A stretch of 32,219 bases of DNA from Candidatus Peribacteria bacterium (GCA_028286915.1 JAQBQQ010000010.1:1-32219), one strand, 5' to 3'. Shown: positions 7,693 through 16,880, counted from the stretch's first letter. The notes: generated from the sequence alone by a model not told the origin. Numbers and translations: made by a program.

Positions 7693-8174
7693 ATACATCC
7701 ATAATCACACTCATGCTAGGCTTCATGCTTACTCTTGCCGGACATTCAGGCAAACAGCCAGTTGGGCAAAGTACTTTAAGTGCTCTACGTTCCCAGAGGT
7801 CATCCGCCAGGCAGGCAGTAGATCTGTGGATCGATACCGTCATGACGCAGGGCTGGGCACAGGGAGGAGGCATATACCGAGTGATTAAACGTAATACGGA
7901 AGAAGATCCATGCTTAACTGCAGAATCAATACAATACGGCGGCAATCCCGCAAAAATACTTTACTCAAAAACCATCTGTGGCATGCAAGTCGGCACTACG
8001 CACTATGATTTTCACAATGTTGCAGCCATCGATTATACGAATCTGGCATGGAGAAAAGACGGCTTCCACTTTACGCTGGAGGATGATACCCGGGCGGAAG
8101 GGATTCTATTTTTCAACTGTGTCATACGGCACTTCGAGACTGATCCGAACATGCAATGCGTGCCAACGGTCTAA
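7689..8174 (+). CDS. small secreted hypothetical protein
   Basis: The 161-aa product has a hydrophobic signal-like N-terminus (MNTSIITLMLGFMLTLAG) followed by a polar, beta-rich domain with three cysteines (DPCLTAES, KTICGMQ, FNCVIRH; a fourth is near the end, NMQCVPTV) that could form disulfides outside the cytoplasm. I recognise no family. The ATG overlaps the TGA of the haloperoxidase-like gene by the ATGA arrangement, implying translational coupling and a related job, perhaps as an accessory or partner of that enzyme. This link is inferred from position only. Confidence 0.68.
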   Translation: MNTSIITLMLGFMLTLAGHSGKQPVGQSTLSALRSQRSSARQAVDLWIDTVMTQGWAQGGGIYRVIKRNTEEDPCLTAESIQYGGNPAKILYSKTICGMQVGTTHYDFHNVAAIDYTNLAWRKDGFHFTLEDDTRAEGILFFNCVIRHFETDPNMQCVPTV

Positions 8175-8371
8175 TGCCCGTCGCGAACAAGTAAGGCAAC
8201 AACTGCATCCATGCACAATATATACCCAACAACAATATTTCAGAATCACGGTACAATGTCTATCAGACAAATGGAAAGGAACGTCAATGAGTTTCAGAAA
8301 CTTCCGGGCGGCAGCCACGTCATCGCTTATTACTGCGTATGAGTAAGCCATCTGTTTTTCATCTATTCCCA
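8175..8371 (+). promoter_or_regulatory. intergenic leader with possible -10 and tiny ORF upstream of the beta-helix gene
   Basis: A TACAAT box lies at 8252-8257 without a good -35. A 19-codon ORF (MSFRNFRAAATSSLITAYE) starts at 8287 behind AAAGGA and ends just before the next gene. It may be a leader peptide or chance. No terminator for the preceding operon is visible. Confidence 0.3.
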
Positions 8372-9580
8372 ATGAATACCCGCCTCTCCTTCTGCATTGG
8401 CATACTGCTCACTGCGCTCATGAGCATTCCTGCGCAAGCCGCTACCATGCAGCATGCTGACAGTATCCACATTACTGTCCCTGTTTCTGATAATTTATAC
8501 TTGGCCGGTAATACTATTACGCAGGCTTCTCCCGTTGCCGGTGACTTACTGGCAGCCGGTGGAACCGTACGTGTGGAGGGAAGCGTGGGCAATACACTCC
8601 AGGCGGCGGGCGGTCAGGTTTCTATTGATGCGCCTGTCATGCGCAGCGCCCGGCTGGCCGGAGGAACCGTTAACGTCTCCAATCATATTGGCAGTGATCT
8701 TATTATTGCCGGCGGACAGATACTGGTGGAATCCGGAGCCGTCATCGACAAAGACATGGTAGTTTTTGGCGGTACCGTGACCATCAGCGGACATGTGAAA
8801 GGAAAACTGAAAGCTGCCGGAGGAACGATTATGGTGGACGGAGTCATTGACGGCCCGGTGGATATTACGGGAAATGACGTAACCGTGAACGGCAGTATTG
8901 GCGGTGCAAGCATATTGTCGGCATCACAGTTGCATGTGACAGACCGCGCATCATTCGGGCAGGCAGTGCGCTACTGGACAGGCAGCGGTGAAATTGCCTT
9001 CGGATCATCCATAAAAGGAGGCGCTGCCACGGCAATCTTTGATCCCGCTCTCGCGCGCGCACACCCGTCCGGAATGACGGGCAAGACCGGAGCTGCCATT
9101 TTGGGATTATTTGCACTCTATTCATTACTTTCATCCGCGCTCATTCTGTTCTTACTGCTCCTGCTTGGTGGACCATTCTGGAGGAGGGCAGGTGACATTC
9201 TCCGGCAAAAACCCTGGTGGTCTCTTCTCATCGGGTTTCTGTATTTCGTGGTCATGCCGCCGCTTATTGCTCTTCTCCTTATCACTATCATCGGTATTCC
9301 CATCGCGTTCTTTCTGCTTTTTGTGTACGTCTTTTCATGGGTCTTCGGCGGCGTGATCACTGCCATTCTGCTCACTCGCTGGCTGGAAGTATGGCAGCGT
9401 AAAACATGGAATCCCGGCGTATTTTTCCTTATCAGTCTGCTGATTCTTATTCTTCTCAAAATACTGAGTTTCATTCCCGTTCTCGGCTGGATTATACGTG
9501 CCATTCTGTTATGTATGGCATTCGGCGCATTGCTGTCGGACATTGGCGCTTCCTGGAAACGGAGTTCCTCTGGAAAGTAA
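8372..9580 (+). CDS. bactofilin-like beta-helix protein with C-terminal membrane helices
   Basis: The 402-aa protein begins with a signal peptide (MNTRLSFCIGILLTALMS, cleavage likely after AQA). Residues about 25-215 form a Gly/Val-rich repetitive region with turns such as GGTVRVEGSV, GGTVNVSNHI, GGTVTISGHV and GGTIMVDGVI, the pattern of polymer-forming (bactofilin-type) right-handed beta-helices. About four hydrophobic helices follow (from AAILGLFALYSLL through WIIRAILLCMAFG). With a signal peptide the helix domain would face outside the cytoplasm, unlike classical bactofilins, suggesting an envelope scaffold. Start 8372 is preferred for its clean signal peptide; 8339 is the alternative. A strong terminator follows. 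Confidence 0.8.
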   Translation: MNTRLSFCIGILLTALMSIPAQAATMQHADSIHITVPVSDNLYLAGNTITQASPVAGDLLAAGGTVRVEGSVGNTLQAAGGQVSIDAPVMRSARLAGGTVNVSNHIGSDLIIAGGQILVESGAVIDKDMVVFGGTVTISGHVKGKLKAAGGTIMVDGVIDGPVDITGNDVTVNGSIGGASILSASQLHVTDRASFGQAVRYWTGSGEIAFGSSIKGGAATAIFDPALARAHPSGMTGKTGAAILGLFALYSLLSSALILFLLLLLGGPFWRRAGDILRQKPWWSLLIGFLYFVVMPPLIALLLITIIGIPIAFFLLFVYVFSWVFGGVITAILLTRWLEVWQRKTWNPGVFFLISLLILILLKILSFIPVLGWIIRAILLCMAFGALLSDIGASWKRSSSGK

Positions 9581-9596
9581 CGTCATTATTCATATA

Positions 9597-9624
9597 AAAA
9601 AGAGCCGCATCCGCGGCTCTTTTT
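9597..9624. terminator. bidirectional intrinsic terminator
   Basis: AGAGCCGC-ATCC-GCGGCTCT forms a perfect 8-bp stem, extended by AAAA on the left and TTTT on the right. It separates the + strand beta-helix gene from the converging PepSY gene and can terminate both. Confidence 0.93.
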
Positions 9625-9669
9625 GGCTTCCCTTTGCCATGGCTACTCTGCCGATAGTGTTATTGTCTA

Positions 9670-10089
9670 CTACAGACCGACTGTTGGATCCTGGGCGTCA
9701 GCGGGATCTGCACCTTCCGGTACATCGTGACCCTGTGGACCACGCTGGCCGTCAATCCAGCTATCGGTAACTTTGCCGGTGGCGCTATCAATGATAACAT
9801 CGTACTCATTGCCGTCCGTGCCTTTCACTTCCACTTTATAACCACCGAAGTGGCTGTCTGTACGAGTGGCTTCGGTTATGGTACCGGGATGAGCGGCAAG
9901 TGCGGCTTGCTCAGCAGCGGACTGTGACACCTGTGCGGTTACAGTCGCTGGCTGTGCAGCAACCGCCTGCGTGGCGGCCGATGACACAGTGCCGACCGAA
10001 GCGGCATTACTTACCTGGGATAAAAAAGGAATAGCGAGTGCCAGGCTGGACATGCCGGCGATGGCACCGAGAGTGAACTTGTGGTTCAT
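9670..10089 (-). CDS. secreted PepSY-domain protein
   Basis: The 139-aa protein has a signal peptide (MNHKFTLGAIAGMSSLALAI..., cleavage likely near SNA-AS), an Ala/Gln-rich low-complexity linker (residues about 33-70), and a PepSY-type module: AALAAHPGTITEATRTD followed by GGYKVEVKGTDGNEYDVIID and ATGKVTDSW. PepSY domains occur in peptidase propeptides and small envelope proteins and are often inhibitory or binding modules. The acidic tail (VPEGADPADAQDP) may be disordered. The start at 10089 gives the standard signal peptide; an upstream ATG at 10140 would add a stretch unlike a signal. It is monocistronic, ending at the shared terminator. Confidence 0.85.
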   Translation of the reverse strand: MNHKFTLGAIAGMSSLALAIPFLSQVSNAASVGTVSSAATQAVAAQPATVTAQVSQSAAEQAALAAHPGTITEATRTDSHFGGYKVEVKGTDGNEYDVIIDSATGKVTDSWIDGQRGPQGHDVPEGADPADAQDPTVGL

Positions 10090-10184
10090 AAAAGTAGGTG
10101 GTAAAAAATAGAAACTTGTCGTCGCGACTGATGTAAGCATAGGGCACCCGCATTAAGAAACAGTTAACACGCTGGAAGATACGG

Positions 10185-10224
10185 CTGATAGATCTTTGAT
10201 ATACATCCGTTTTGTTGAGTATAT
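10185..10224 (+). promoter_or_regulatory. promoter of the phosphoesterase-copA cluster
   Basis: TTGATA (10196-10201) is followed after 17-18 nt by GTATAT/TATATC (10219-10225). Three nt upstream of the -35 lies CTGATAGA (10185-10192), matching 6 of 8 positions of the CTCTTAGA element seen before atpD and atpE. The first start codon is 58 nt downstream. Confidence 0.45.
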
Positions 10225-10281
10225 CCTGGCAGGCTGAACGTCTCTCCTATAGTATTTTTCTTCCCGGAACTTCCCGAAACA

Positions 10282-11283
10282 ATGATCCTCTCCCTGTCAC
10301 CTATGCAACGCCATACGTTCAAACTTTCCAACGGCCTTGCAGCTGTTGCCAGTTTTCTGGTTGTTCTGACGGCCGTTTCCACAGGCGTCTATTCTTTGTA
10401 TCAGCATACCAATCACGCAGCCGCCAGTATGCGTCGTTCTGCCGTACACACAACATATCCTGCGCCGGTGTCTGCAGCCGTATCTGTCCCGCATTTTACG
10501 CATGAAGTCATTATTCTGGAAGAAAACCATGATTACGCGCAGGTAATCGGCAATCCGGATATGCCGTTTTTAAACGGGTTGGCCAAAAAATACGGACTGG
10601 CTACGAACTATTATGCCAATACACACCCGTCCATTGGAAACTACTTCATGCTTACCATGGGAAAGGTGCAAACGAATAACGATTCATACATGAGCATGGT
10701 GGACGCCGACAACATTGTCCGGCAACTGGTAGCAGCCGGCAAAACATGGAAATCCTATGCCGAAGATTTGCCGTCCGCAGGTTTTACCGGCCCGTCGGCC
10801 AAAGCCTACGCCCGCAAACATAATCCGTTATCGTTCTTTTCCGATGTCGTACAAAACCCGACTCAGAAAAAGAATCTTGTTTCGGCCACTCAATTTGCAA
10901 CCGATGTGAAACAGAACACGTTACCCGACTATTCGTTCGTCATTCCGAACCTAAAAAATGACGGCCATGACGGGCCGCTTGCCACTGCCGATACCTGGCT
11001 GCAAAAAACAGTGGAACCTTACTTGCAAAGTCCTGCATTCCTTAGCGGCGGACTACTGGTTATTGCCTTCGATGAGGCCGAACATGACAAGGCGCATGGC
11101 GGCGGAAAAATTCCGCTGATTATTGCCAGCCCGTTTGCCAAAAAAAGCTATACGTCCAACACGCTGTACCAGCACCAGGATACACTGCGCATGATGATGG
11201 AAGGACTCAGACTGACGCAGTTCCCCGGTGCCGCCGCCACAGCACAAACGATGGCGGAATTTTTTACATCACCTATGCAATGA
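10282..11283 (+). CDS. membrane-anchored phosphoesterase (AcpA/phospholipase C-like, PF04185 family)
   Basis: The 333-aa protein has an N-terminal hydrophobic anchor or signal (about residues 15-38) and then the phosphoesterase fold. Family marks are VIILEENHDYAQVIGN, with the E-N-H/S-D metal region; MPFLNGLAKKYGLATNYYAN; THPSIGNYF, which carries the nucleophile-region Ser/Thr; and the late LLVIAFDEAEHD...HGGGKIPLIIASPF...YQHQDTLRMM block with its Asp/His ligands. Members hydrolyse phosphomonoesters or phospholipid head groups outside the membrane. The start could be 10282 or the ATG at 10303. It overlaps the DUF2127 gene by ATGA and heads a four-gene + strand cluster. Confidence 0.85.
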   Translation: MILSLSPMQRHTFKLSNGLAAVASFLVVLTAVSTGVYSLYQHTNHAAASMRRSAVHTTYPAPVSAAVSVPHFTHEVIILEENHDYAQVIGNPDMPFLNGLAKKYGLATNYYANTHPSIGNYFMLTMGKVQTNNDSYMSMVDADNIVRQLVAAGKTWKSYAEDLPSAGFTGPSAKAYARKHNPLSFFSDVVQNPTQKKNLVSATQFATDVKQNTLPDYSFVIPNLKNDGHDGPLATADTWLQKTVEPYLQSPAFLSGGLLVIAFDEAEHDKAHGGGKIPLIIASPFAKKSYTSNTLYQHQDTLRMMMEGLRLTQFPGAAATAQTMAEFFTSPMQ

Positions 11284-11801
11284 ATCAATCTTTGGCATCC
11301 TCCACATTATCCCCCAACCGGCTCCATCAGTTTTTTAGAATCGGCATTGCGCTCAAAGGTATCAATGGATTTCTGGAACTTCTGAGCGGCCTGGCACTCA
11401 TAGCTCTGCAGCCGGCGCAACTCAGCTGGATCGCCTACTATCTTACGATGGGCGAATTATACGAAGACCCCAATGATTTTTTTGCCCACATTATCCTTAA
11501 AACTATCGCCGGTTTTACGCCGCATGCCAGATTTGTGGCCGTTGTCTTTCTGCTCAGCCACGGCATTATCAAGCTGTTTCTGGTATGGGAAATTTTCCGC
11601 AATAAACTATGGGCGTATCCGCTCACTATAGCCGTACTGCTACTGTTTATGGTGTACCAGGTGCTGGAAATTATACATGGCCACTCGCTCCTGCTTACCG
11701 CTCTTACCGTATTTGACGCCTTCATTGTCGTTCTCACCTGGCAGGAATATCAAATGAAAAAAGCACACTTCCATACGCCTTCCACTACAGTCTCCTCCTG
11801 A
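11280..11801 (+). CDS. DUF2127-family integral membrane protein
   Basis: The 173-aa product has four likely transmembrane helices. It opens with the pattern HQFFRIGIALKGINGFLELLSGLALI (about residues 16-41), typical of DUF2127, and continues with ARFVAVVFLLSHGIIKLFLVWEIF, LWAYPLTIAVLLLFMVYQVL and a final LLTALTVFDAFIVVLTW. The function of the family is unknown. The start overlaps the phosphoesterase stop (ATGA), and the next gene starts 4 nt after its stop, so it is embedded in an operon with two phosphoesterases. Confidence 0.82.
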   Translation: MNQSLASSTLSPNRLHQFFRIGIALKGINGFLELLSGLALIALQPAQLSWIAYYLTMGELYEDPNDFFAHIILKTIAGFTPHARFVAVVFLLSHGIIKLFLVWEIFRNKLWAYPLTIAVLLLFMVYQVLEIIHGHSLLLTALTVFDAFIVVLTWQEYQMKKAHFHTPSTTVSS

Positions 11802-11805
11802 TCTT

Positions 11806-12672
11806 ATGACTTTTTTTGGCGCAACAGTGATTCTGGTTGTCGTATGTCTGGTTGCCCTGGTATACAGCACGGTGATTGAACCGAACATCATAATACTAAC
11901 AAAGAAGCGCATTCGCTTCCCGCTGAAAAAACCGCTGCGCATCGCACTTATCGGCGATTTTCATGTGGGGCCGTTCAAACAGACAGCTTTTATGCAGCGC
12001 ATTGTAAACCGCGTGAATGCGGAAAAACCGGACATTGTACTGCTTGCCGGTGATTTTATTCTTGAACCGCCGGCAGATGTAACTTTTCTGGAACCTTTAA
12101 AAAATTTGCAATCCGCGCTTGGAACATACGCGGTGCTGGGGAATCACGATTATCATCCGTACCCACGGCGCGTGAAGAAAAAATATGCCGCTATAAACCA
12201 GAGCCAGGAGATCGCTGATTTTCTGGCATCACTGTCTATTACCGTTCTGCGCAATGAACATGCGATTATTCACCGGGGAACCGAAACATTTGCGCTCGTT
12301 GGCGTTGATGACTGCGGTGAAAAAAAGTTTGCACTGCCAAATAGTTCGGACCTGCAGAAAGCCACGGACACGCTGCCGGATAACATCCCGTTCCTGCTCC
12401 TGTCGCATCAGCCGGATATTCTGCTGGACCCGCTGCATACAAAAGCCGATGCCATTTTGTGCGGCCATACGCATGGCGGCCAGGTGCGACTGCCGTTCTA
12501 CGGAGCCGTTGCGCACCTGCCAAATATTGTCAGTCAACTATACGACCAGGGTGTTTTTCCACTTAACGACAAAACGACACTTGTCATTACGCGCGGCCTC
12601 GGCGAATCGGACTTTCCCGTCCGGTTCTGGGCATGGCCGGAGATTATGATATTGGAGACGGTTTCTACATAG
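11806..12672 (+). CDS. membrane-anchored metallophosphoesterase (YkuE/YaeI-like)
   Basis: The 288-aa protein has one N-terminal transmembrane helix (residues about 4-24) followed by a calcineurin-like metallophosphoesterase domain. The metal ligands are in order: GDFHVGP (D51, H53), [22 protein letters not shown] and [15 protein letters not shown]. The [11 protein letters not shown] ending is characteristic of the YkuE/YaeI (UDP-2,3-diacylglucosamine pyrophosphatase-related) group, which acts at the membrane. The exact substrate is not determinable. It lies 4 nt downstream of the DUF2127 gene and 62 nt upstream of the copper ATPase start. Confidence 0.88.
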   Translation: MTFFGATVILVVVCLVALVYSTVIEPNIIILTKKRIRFPLKKPLRIALIGDFHVGPFKQTAFMQRIVNRVNAEKPDIVLLAGDFILEPPADVTFLEPLKNLQSALGTYAVLGNHDYHPYPRRVKKKYAAINQSQEIADFLASLSITVLRNEHAIIHRGTETFALVGVDDCGEKKFALPNSSDLQKATDTLPDNIPFLLLSHQPDILLDPLHTKADAILCGHTHGGQVRLPFYGAVAHLPNIVSQLYDQGVFPLNDKTTLVITRGLGESDFPVRFWAWPEIMILETVST

Positions 12673-12734
12673 AATTATGCACGAAACAGCCGATTCTCGT
12701 TGCAGAGCCTTGCAACTGGTGGCACTCTATTTCT

Positions 12735-15059
12735 ATGGCAACCGCCCGTTCCACATTGGCTATCTCCGGCATGCACTGCGCCAGCTGCAGCGCGCGCATT
12801 GCGAACAAATTGAATAAAACCGATGGTGTCATAAATGCCAACGTCAATTTTGCGTCTGCCAAAGCACACGTTCATTTTGATCCGTCCAAAGTGCACGACC
12901 ATGATTTAGTGGCAGCCGTAGAGTCCGCTGGCTACGCGGCGGAGATCCGACATGACCACGGACACCATGGTGTGGAATTGGACAGAAAAAGACAGGAAGC
13001 AGAGATTGGCAACTACCGACAGAAATTTTTCATTGCCCTTGTTCTAAGCGCACCAATGCTGGGGCTCATGGTACTGTCGCTTTTTCCACATACACCACTA
13101 CATGATGCAGTCATGCCCTACATGGGAATTGTATCTCTTATTCTGACAACGCCCATTCAGTTCTGGCTCGGCAGAGATTTCTTCAAGGGGTTCTGGTCCA
13201 GCCTGCGTATGTTCACGTTTACCATGGACAGTCTGGTGGCTATTGGGACATCCACGGCATACGCCTACAGTTTGTACAATTTTTTTGATCATATTTTACG
13301 TTACAGGTCAGCCATTGGAATGATTCCCGATCTGTACTTTGAAGTCTCCGCTTTTCTTATTACATTCATTCTGCTTGGAAAATGGATGGAAGCGCGCGCG
13401 AAAGGCAGAACCGGCGTCGCCATCCAAAAGCTGATGAGTCTGCAGGCAAAAACGGCGCGGGTATACCGCAACGGTGAAACGCTGGACATTCCGATAGAAG
13501 AAGTGCAGGCAGGCGATACAGTCATTGTCCGTCCCGGAGAAAAAATTCCGGTTGATGGCACGGTTGTAAAAGGCCTGAGCTCCGTGGATGAATCCATGCT
13601 GACCGGTGAAAGTATCCCTGTAGAAAAGAAGGCAGGAGATCACGTCTTCGGCGCCACCATGAACGGGAATGGCAGCATGGAATTCCGGGCGGAAAGAGTC
13701 GGCTCCGACACGGCACTCGCCCGTATTATCCGGTTTGTGGAGGAAGCGCAGGGCTCCAAGGCACCCATCCAGGATGTTGCCGACTGGGTGTCGTCCTGGT
13801 TTGTGCCGGCCGTCCTCCTTATTGCCGTTGCCACGTTTGCCGGCTGGGTCATGGCCGGTGCATCCGTCACCTTTGCCATACTGGCTGCCGTCTCCGTACT
13901 AGTAATTGCCTGTCCGTGCGCACTGGGCCTTGCCACGCCCACGGCCATTATGGTTGCCACCGGCAAAGGTGCCGAACTCGGCATTCTCATCCGCGGCGGC
14001 GAACCGCTGGAAGCAACACATACTATTGATACCATTGTGTTTGATAAGACAGGAACACTCACCAAAGGAAAACCGGAAGTGACGGATATTATGGGTTTTG
14101 AAATATCAGAAGATGATGTTCTGCGGATTGCCGCCAGCCTGGAACAAGGCTCCGAACATTCTCTGGCGGAAAGTATCGTACAATACGCCAAGAAAAAAAA
14201 TGCCACGCTAAGCCCCGTAGATATGTTTATCGCTATTCCCGGCAAAGGAATTGAAGGAACTATCAATGGGACAACTTATCGCATTGGAAACAGATCACTC
14301 ATGGATACTGCCGCTGTCGTCGTGTATGAAAATCAAATAAGTGCGCTTGAGGAACAAGGAAAAACAGTCATGATTCTGGCTGACGGATCAAAAGTGTTGG
14401 GGCTGATTGCCGTCGCCGATACCGTCAAAGACACATCGAAAGAAGCAGTGGCGCGCCTGCAGAAAATGGGAATGACAGTCTATATGGTAACCGGTGACAA
14501 CAAGCGGACCGCCGAAGCGGTCGCAAAATCTGTCGGTATTATGCACGTCCTGGCAAATATTTTTCCCGAACAGAAAGCAGCGGAAATTCAAAAGCTGCAG
14601 GCTGCCGGCAAAAAAGTGGCCATGGTAGGCGACGGCATTAACGACAGTCCGGCTCTGGCAGCAGCCGATCTTGGCATTGCCATGGGCAGCGGTACGGATA
14701 TTGCCATGGAAACGGGCGGAATCATTCTGGCCAAAAACGATCTGCGCGATGTCGCGACTGCCGTCGAGCTCAGTAGGGCAACAGTCGGCAAGATCAGACA
14801 GAATTTATTCTTTGCTCTCTTCTATAACGTCATTGGCATTCCCATTGCGGCACGACTGTTCATCCACTGGGGTATTGTCCTGCGCCCGGAGCTGGCTGGC
14901 TTAGCCATGGCGTTCAGCTCGGTATCGGTGGTGACAAATTCTCTGCTACTCAAAAATTTTCATCCTGCCCGGCGCAATATATTGTCTAGTATGGCACCGT
15001 ATATACTGCTGATAGGCTTTGCCTGTCTGTTTTTTATATTTATACGGATTAGTAGTTAG
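12735..15059 (+). CDS. copA: copper-exporting P1B-type ATPase (CopA-like)
   Basis: The 774-aa ATPase pumps Cu+ (or Ag+) out of the cytoplasm. It has one N-terminal heavy-metal domain with [11 protein letters not shown] (C15, C18), a His-rich linker (HDHGHHG), then the transmembrane and catalytic parts: the actuator loop MLTGESIPV, the ion-path motif VIACPCALG (C393-P-C395), the phosphorylation site DKTGTLTKG (D437), the [12 protein letters not shown] motif, and the hinge [14 protein letters not shown] plus a CxxC domain points to the Cu+ class. The start at 12735 ([15 protein letters not shown]) gives the standard length; an upstream extension to 12633 would overlap the previous gene. Last gene of the + strand cluster; no clear terminator follows. 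No copper-responsive regulator is seen nearby. Confidence 0.93.
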   Translation: MATARSTLAISGMHCASCSARIANKLNKTDGVINANVNFASAKAHVHFDPSKVHDHDLVAAVESAGYAAEIRHDHGHHGVELDRKRQEAEIGNYRQKFFIALVLSAPMLGLMVLSLFPHTPLHDAVMPYMGIVSLILTTPIQFWLGRDFFKGFWSSLRMFTFTMDSLVAIGTSTAYAYSLYNFFDHILRYRSAIGMIPDLYFEVSAFLITFILLGKWMEARAKGRTGVAIQKLMSLQAKTARVYRNGETLDIPIEEVQAGDTVIVRPGEKIPVDGTVVKGLSSVDESMLTGESIPVEKKAGDHVFGATMNGNGSMEFRAERVGSDTALARIIRFVEEAQGSKAPIQDVADWVSSWFVPAVLLIAVATFAGWVMAGASVTFAILAAVSVLVIACPCALGLATPTAIMVATGKGAELGILIRGGEPLEATHTIDTIVFDKTGTLTKGKPEVTDIMGFEISEDDVLRIAASLEQGSEHSLAESIVQYAKKKNATLSPVDMFIAIPGKGIEGTINGTTYRIGNRSLMDTAAVVVYENQISALEEQGKTVMILADGSKVLGLIAVADTVKDTSKEAVARLQKMGMTVYMVTGDNKRTAEAVAKSVGIMHVLANIFPEQKAAEIQKLQAAGKKVAMVGDGINDSPALAAADLGIAMGSGTDIAMETGGIILAKNDLRDVATAVELSRATVGKIRQNLFFALFYNVIGIPIAARLFIHWGIVLRPELAGLAMAFSSVSVVTNSLLLKNFHPARRNILSSMAPYILLIGFACLFFIFIRISS

Positions 15060-15298
15060 ATATTGATCTCCATTTACAGTTGGGCGAATACCATGTCCCT
15101 TGTTTTTTCGCTTATACGTAGTGGTTTTTGATATACCACTTCACTCACATCGCCATGAAAAAGTTAAGGGTCTTAGAGGGCGCTTTTCCTTTAGCTGAGG
15201 CAATGTAAAACGTTGTTAGAAAGCTTTGTGTGGGCTTATGGCTAATCATCAGCTCTGGTCCATAACACAAAGGAGGACTCCGGTATCCTGCTCCAAAA

Positions 15299-15332
15299 TT
15301 GAGAAATATAATAAAAAGTTTATAATTTACAT
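15299..15332 (+). promoter_or_regulatory. strong promoter giving a leaderless mRNA for the inositol-phosphatase-family gene
   Basis: TTGAGA (15299-15304), a 16-nt spacer and a perfect TATAAT (15321-15326) end 6 nt before the ATG at 15333. The expected transcription start coincides with the A of the start codon, so the message probably has no leader. There is no Shine-Dalgarno sequence. Confidence 0.7.
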
Positions 15333-16169
15333 ATGCCTCTCAATACGCCCGAAGCTCTGGACACTGTAAATCTGGATTCCGCCCGAACATTAGCAATCGC
15401 TCTCGCGGAAAAAGCTGCCACAGAAGTACTGCAATTACGAAGTGAAAATAAACTTGATGTACGGGCAAAACGTCATGAAGGAGATATTGTGACTAAAGCT
15501 GACAGGGTCGCTGAAGATATTATTGTAAATGGCATTAAGGCAGCATTTCCGTTTCATAGCATTCGGGGAGAAGAAGGCGGTGGACAGCGCACGGAAGCGG
15601 ACTGGGAATGGATTATCGACCCTATCGACGGGACAATGAATTTTGTGAATCATGAAGAATTTGGAATATCGATTGGCCTGCTGCATAAAGGTGAACCGGT
15701 TATGGGAGTTATTCTTTTTCCACAAACAAGAGAATTAGCCCATGCAATCAAAGGATCTGGAACGTATCTTCGTAACATGAATACAGCCACAGAAGAGCGC
15801 ATTGTATTCACAGCAGATACTATTGTTGATCTGGCAAAAGCGACTGTGAATTTTGATTTCAGTACGGGCGATAGAGCATCTGAAGCAGAACACTATCTTC
15901 TTCCGCTTGTGCGTCAAACACGCTACCCAAAAATAATCGCCTGCAGTACCGTGAGTATTCTTGCAATGCTTCACAAGTCACGGGATGCATATGTGCATCC
16001 AGGTGCAACACCCTATGACATCGCGGCGGCAACTATCATCATACAAGAGGCAAGCGGCCATGTAGCAGGCGTTTCAGAAAATAATATTCGATTCGAAACA
16101 GAATATATACCCGTAATTTTTGCCAATCAAAAAGATCTATTACACCAGTTGAGAGAATTATTTGTATAA
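15333..16169 (+). CDS. inositol monophosphatase family protein
   Basis: The 278-aa cytoplasmic, Mg2+-dependent phosphatase belongs to the IMPase/FBPase/CysQ fold. Metal-binding motifs are GEEGG (E80-E81) and IDPIDGTMNFVNH (D96, D99), followed by a C-terminal PYDIAAATIIIQEASGHV (D229), where the usual W-D is replaced by Y-D. The order and spacing fit SuhB/IMPase-like enzymes; substrates could be inositol phosphate, PAP, or another sugar phosphate. It is slightly A+T-richer than copA upstream. It appears to be transcribed alone from its own promoter. Confidence 0.88.
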   Translation: MPLNTPEALDTVNLDSARTLAIALAEKAATEVLQLRSENKLDVRAKRHEGDIVTKADRVAEDIIVNGIKAAFPFHSIRGEEGGGQRTEADWEWIIDPIDGTMNFVNHEEFGISIGLLHKGEPVMGVILFPQTRELAHAIKGSGTYLRNMNTATEERIVFTADTIVDLAKATVNFDFSTGDRASEAEHYLLPLVRQTRYPKIIACSTVSILAMLHKSRDAYVHPGATPYDIAAATIIIQEASGHVAGVSENNIRFETEYIPVIFANQKDLLHQLRELFV

Positions 16170-16254
16170 ATATAAAGATTTGCGCGGTAATCTTGTCAAC
16201 AAGCCATCCTATGCAGTTCTACATAAGATGCACATAGAGCTCTAAAACTATCAT

Positions 16255-16623
16255 CTACAACCGGGCCTCCAATACTCTTACTCTCTGCGGCAGCTTCTCT
16301 ATTTTCATAGCGTCCAGCCGGGCATCAATAGAATCCACACCAAGAGTTAACGTATCCATTTTCCCTTCTAGACTTCCTAAGCGATTATCAATCTGCTCAA
16401 AACGGCTATCTACTTTGGCAAAACGGCTGTCCATCCGCTCAATGAACGCGGCATTATTCGTGGGGTTTATGTGGCTGAGCAATTGACAATATCGTAGTAT
16501 AAGAATTAAACATGCGTAGAGAAAGATTTGTTCCTTTACTGATAAATCGGCCATAAAACCCTGCAGAAGCCTGAGGAAAGCATCCTGGGAAACATGCGAA
16601 TGAATAGAGTATCGACTGACCAT
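16255..16623 (-). CDS. small protein with one membrane helix and a coiled-coil tail
   Basis: The 122-aa product has one hydrophobic segment (VKEQIFLYACLILILRYCQL, about residues 29-48), then a long heptad-patterned coiled coil: FIERMDSRFAKVDSRFEQID and NRLGSLEGKMDTLTLGVDSI. Repeats of (M/V)DSRF are like those in small CPR and phage-tail-linked coiled-coil proteins, but no function can be assigned. The start at 16623 is the first ATG after a good promoter; an ATG at 16554, just before the membrane helix, is a plausible alternative. It is divergent from the membrane gene at 16881, and both promoters carry the CTCTTAGA element. Confidence 0.65.
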   Translation of the reverse strand: MVSRYSIHSHVSQDAFLRLLQGFMADLSVKEQIFLYACLILILRYCQLLSHINPTNNAAFIERMDSRFAKVDSRFEQIDNRLGSLEGKMDTLTLGVDSIDARLDAMKIEKLPQRVRVLEARL

Positions 16624-16677
16624 AAAAATATACGTATAACAAAAAACACTGCTTTGGGTGGCGGCGTGTTAAGCGGT

Positions 16678-16717
16678 GGCATAGCAGATGAATGCGAAGG
16701 AAACAAGACTCTAAGAG
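16678..16717 (-). promoter_or_regulatory. promoter with CTCTTAGA element for the coiled-coil gene
   Basis: Reading the minus strand: CTCTTAGA (16717-16710), GTC, TTGTTT (16706-16701), 17 nt, TATGCC (16683-16678). The start codon is 54 nt beyond the -10. The architecture is the same as the atpE promoter. Confidence 0.6.
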
Positions 16718-16829
16718 GCCAGATTCATGCATACTTTAGAAAGGCTGGAAATCCATATTTTGGCTTCTAAAAGCCAATCTATAAGAAAATTATTTTCTCA
16801 AAACTTCTTGGAATCGCTGGCAAAGTGAC

Positions 16830-16869
16830 CTCTTAGAGCATTGATTTTTTTGCTGAGCTGTGGCATCAA
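16830..16869 (+). promoter_or_regulatory. promoter-like CTCTTAGA element for the two-helix membrane gene
   Basis: CTCTTAGA (16830-16837), GCA, TTGATT (16841-16846), 17 nt, CATCAA (16864-16869). The first 17 nt match the atpE promoter closely, but the -10 is poor. The ATG at 16881 follows within about 11 nt. Confidence 0.5.
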
Positions 16870-16880
16870 ATTCCATCCAC

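Noticed and set aside
15160-15190. Fifth CTCTTAGA-like site (TCTTAGAGGGC) downstream of copA
   Set aside because: It lacks a matching -35/-10 in either direction, so it is not counted in the promoter set.
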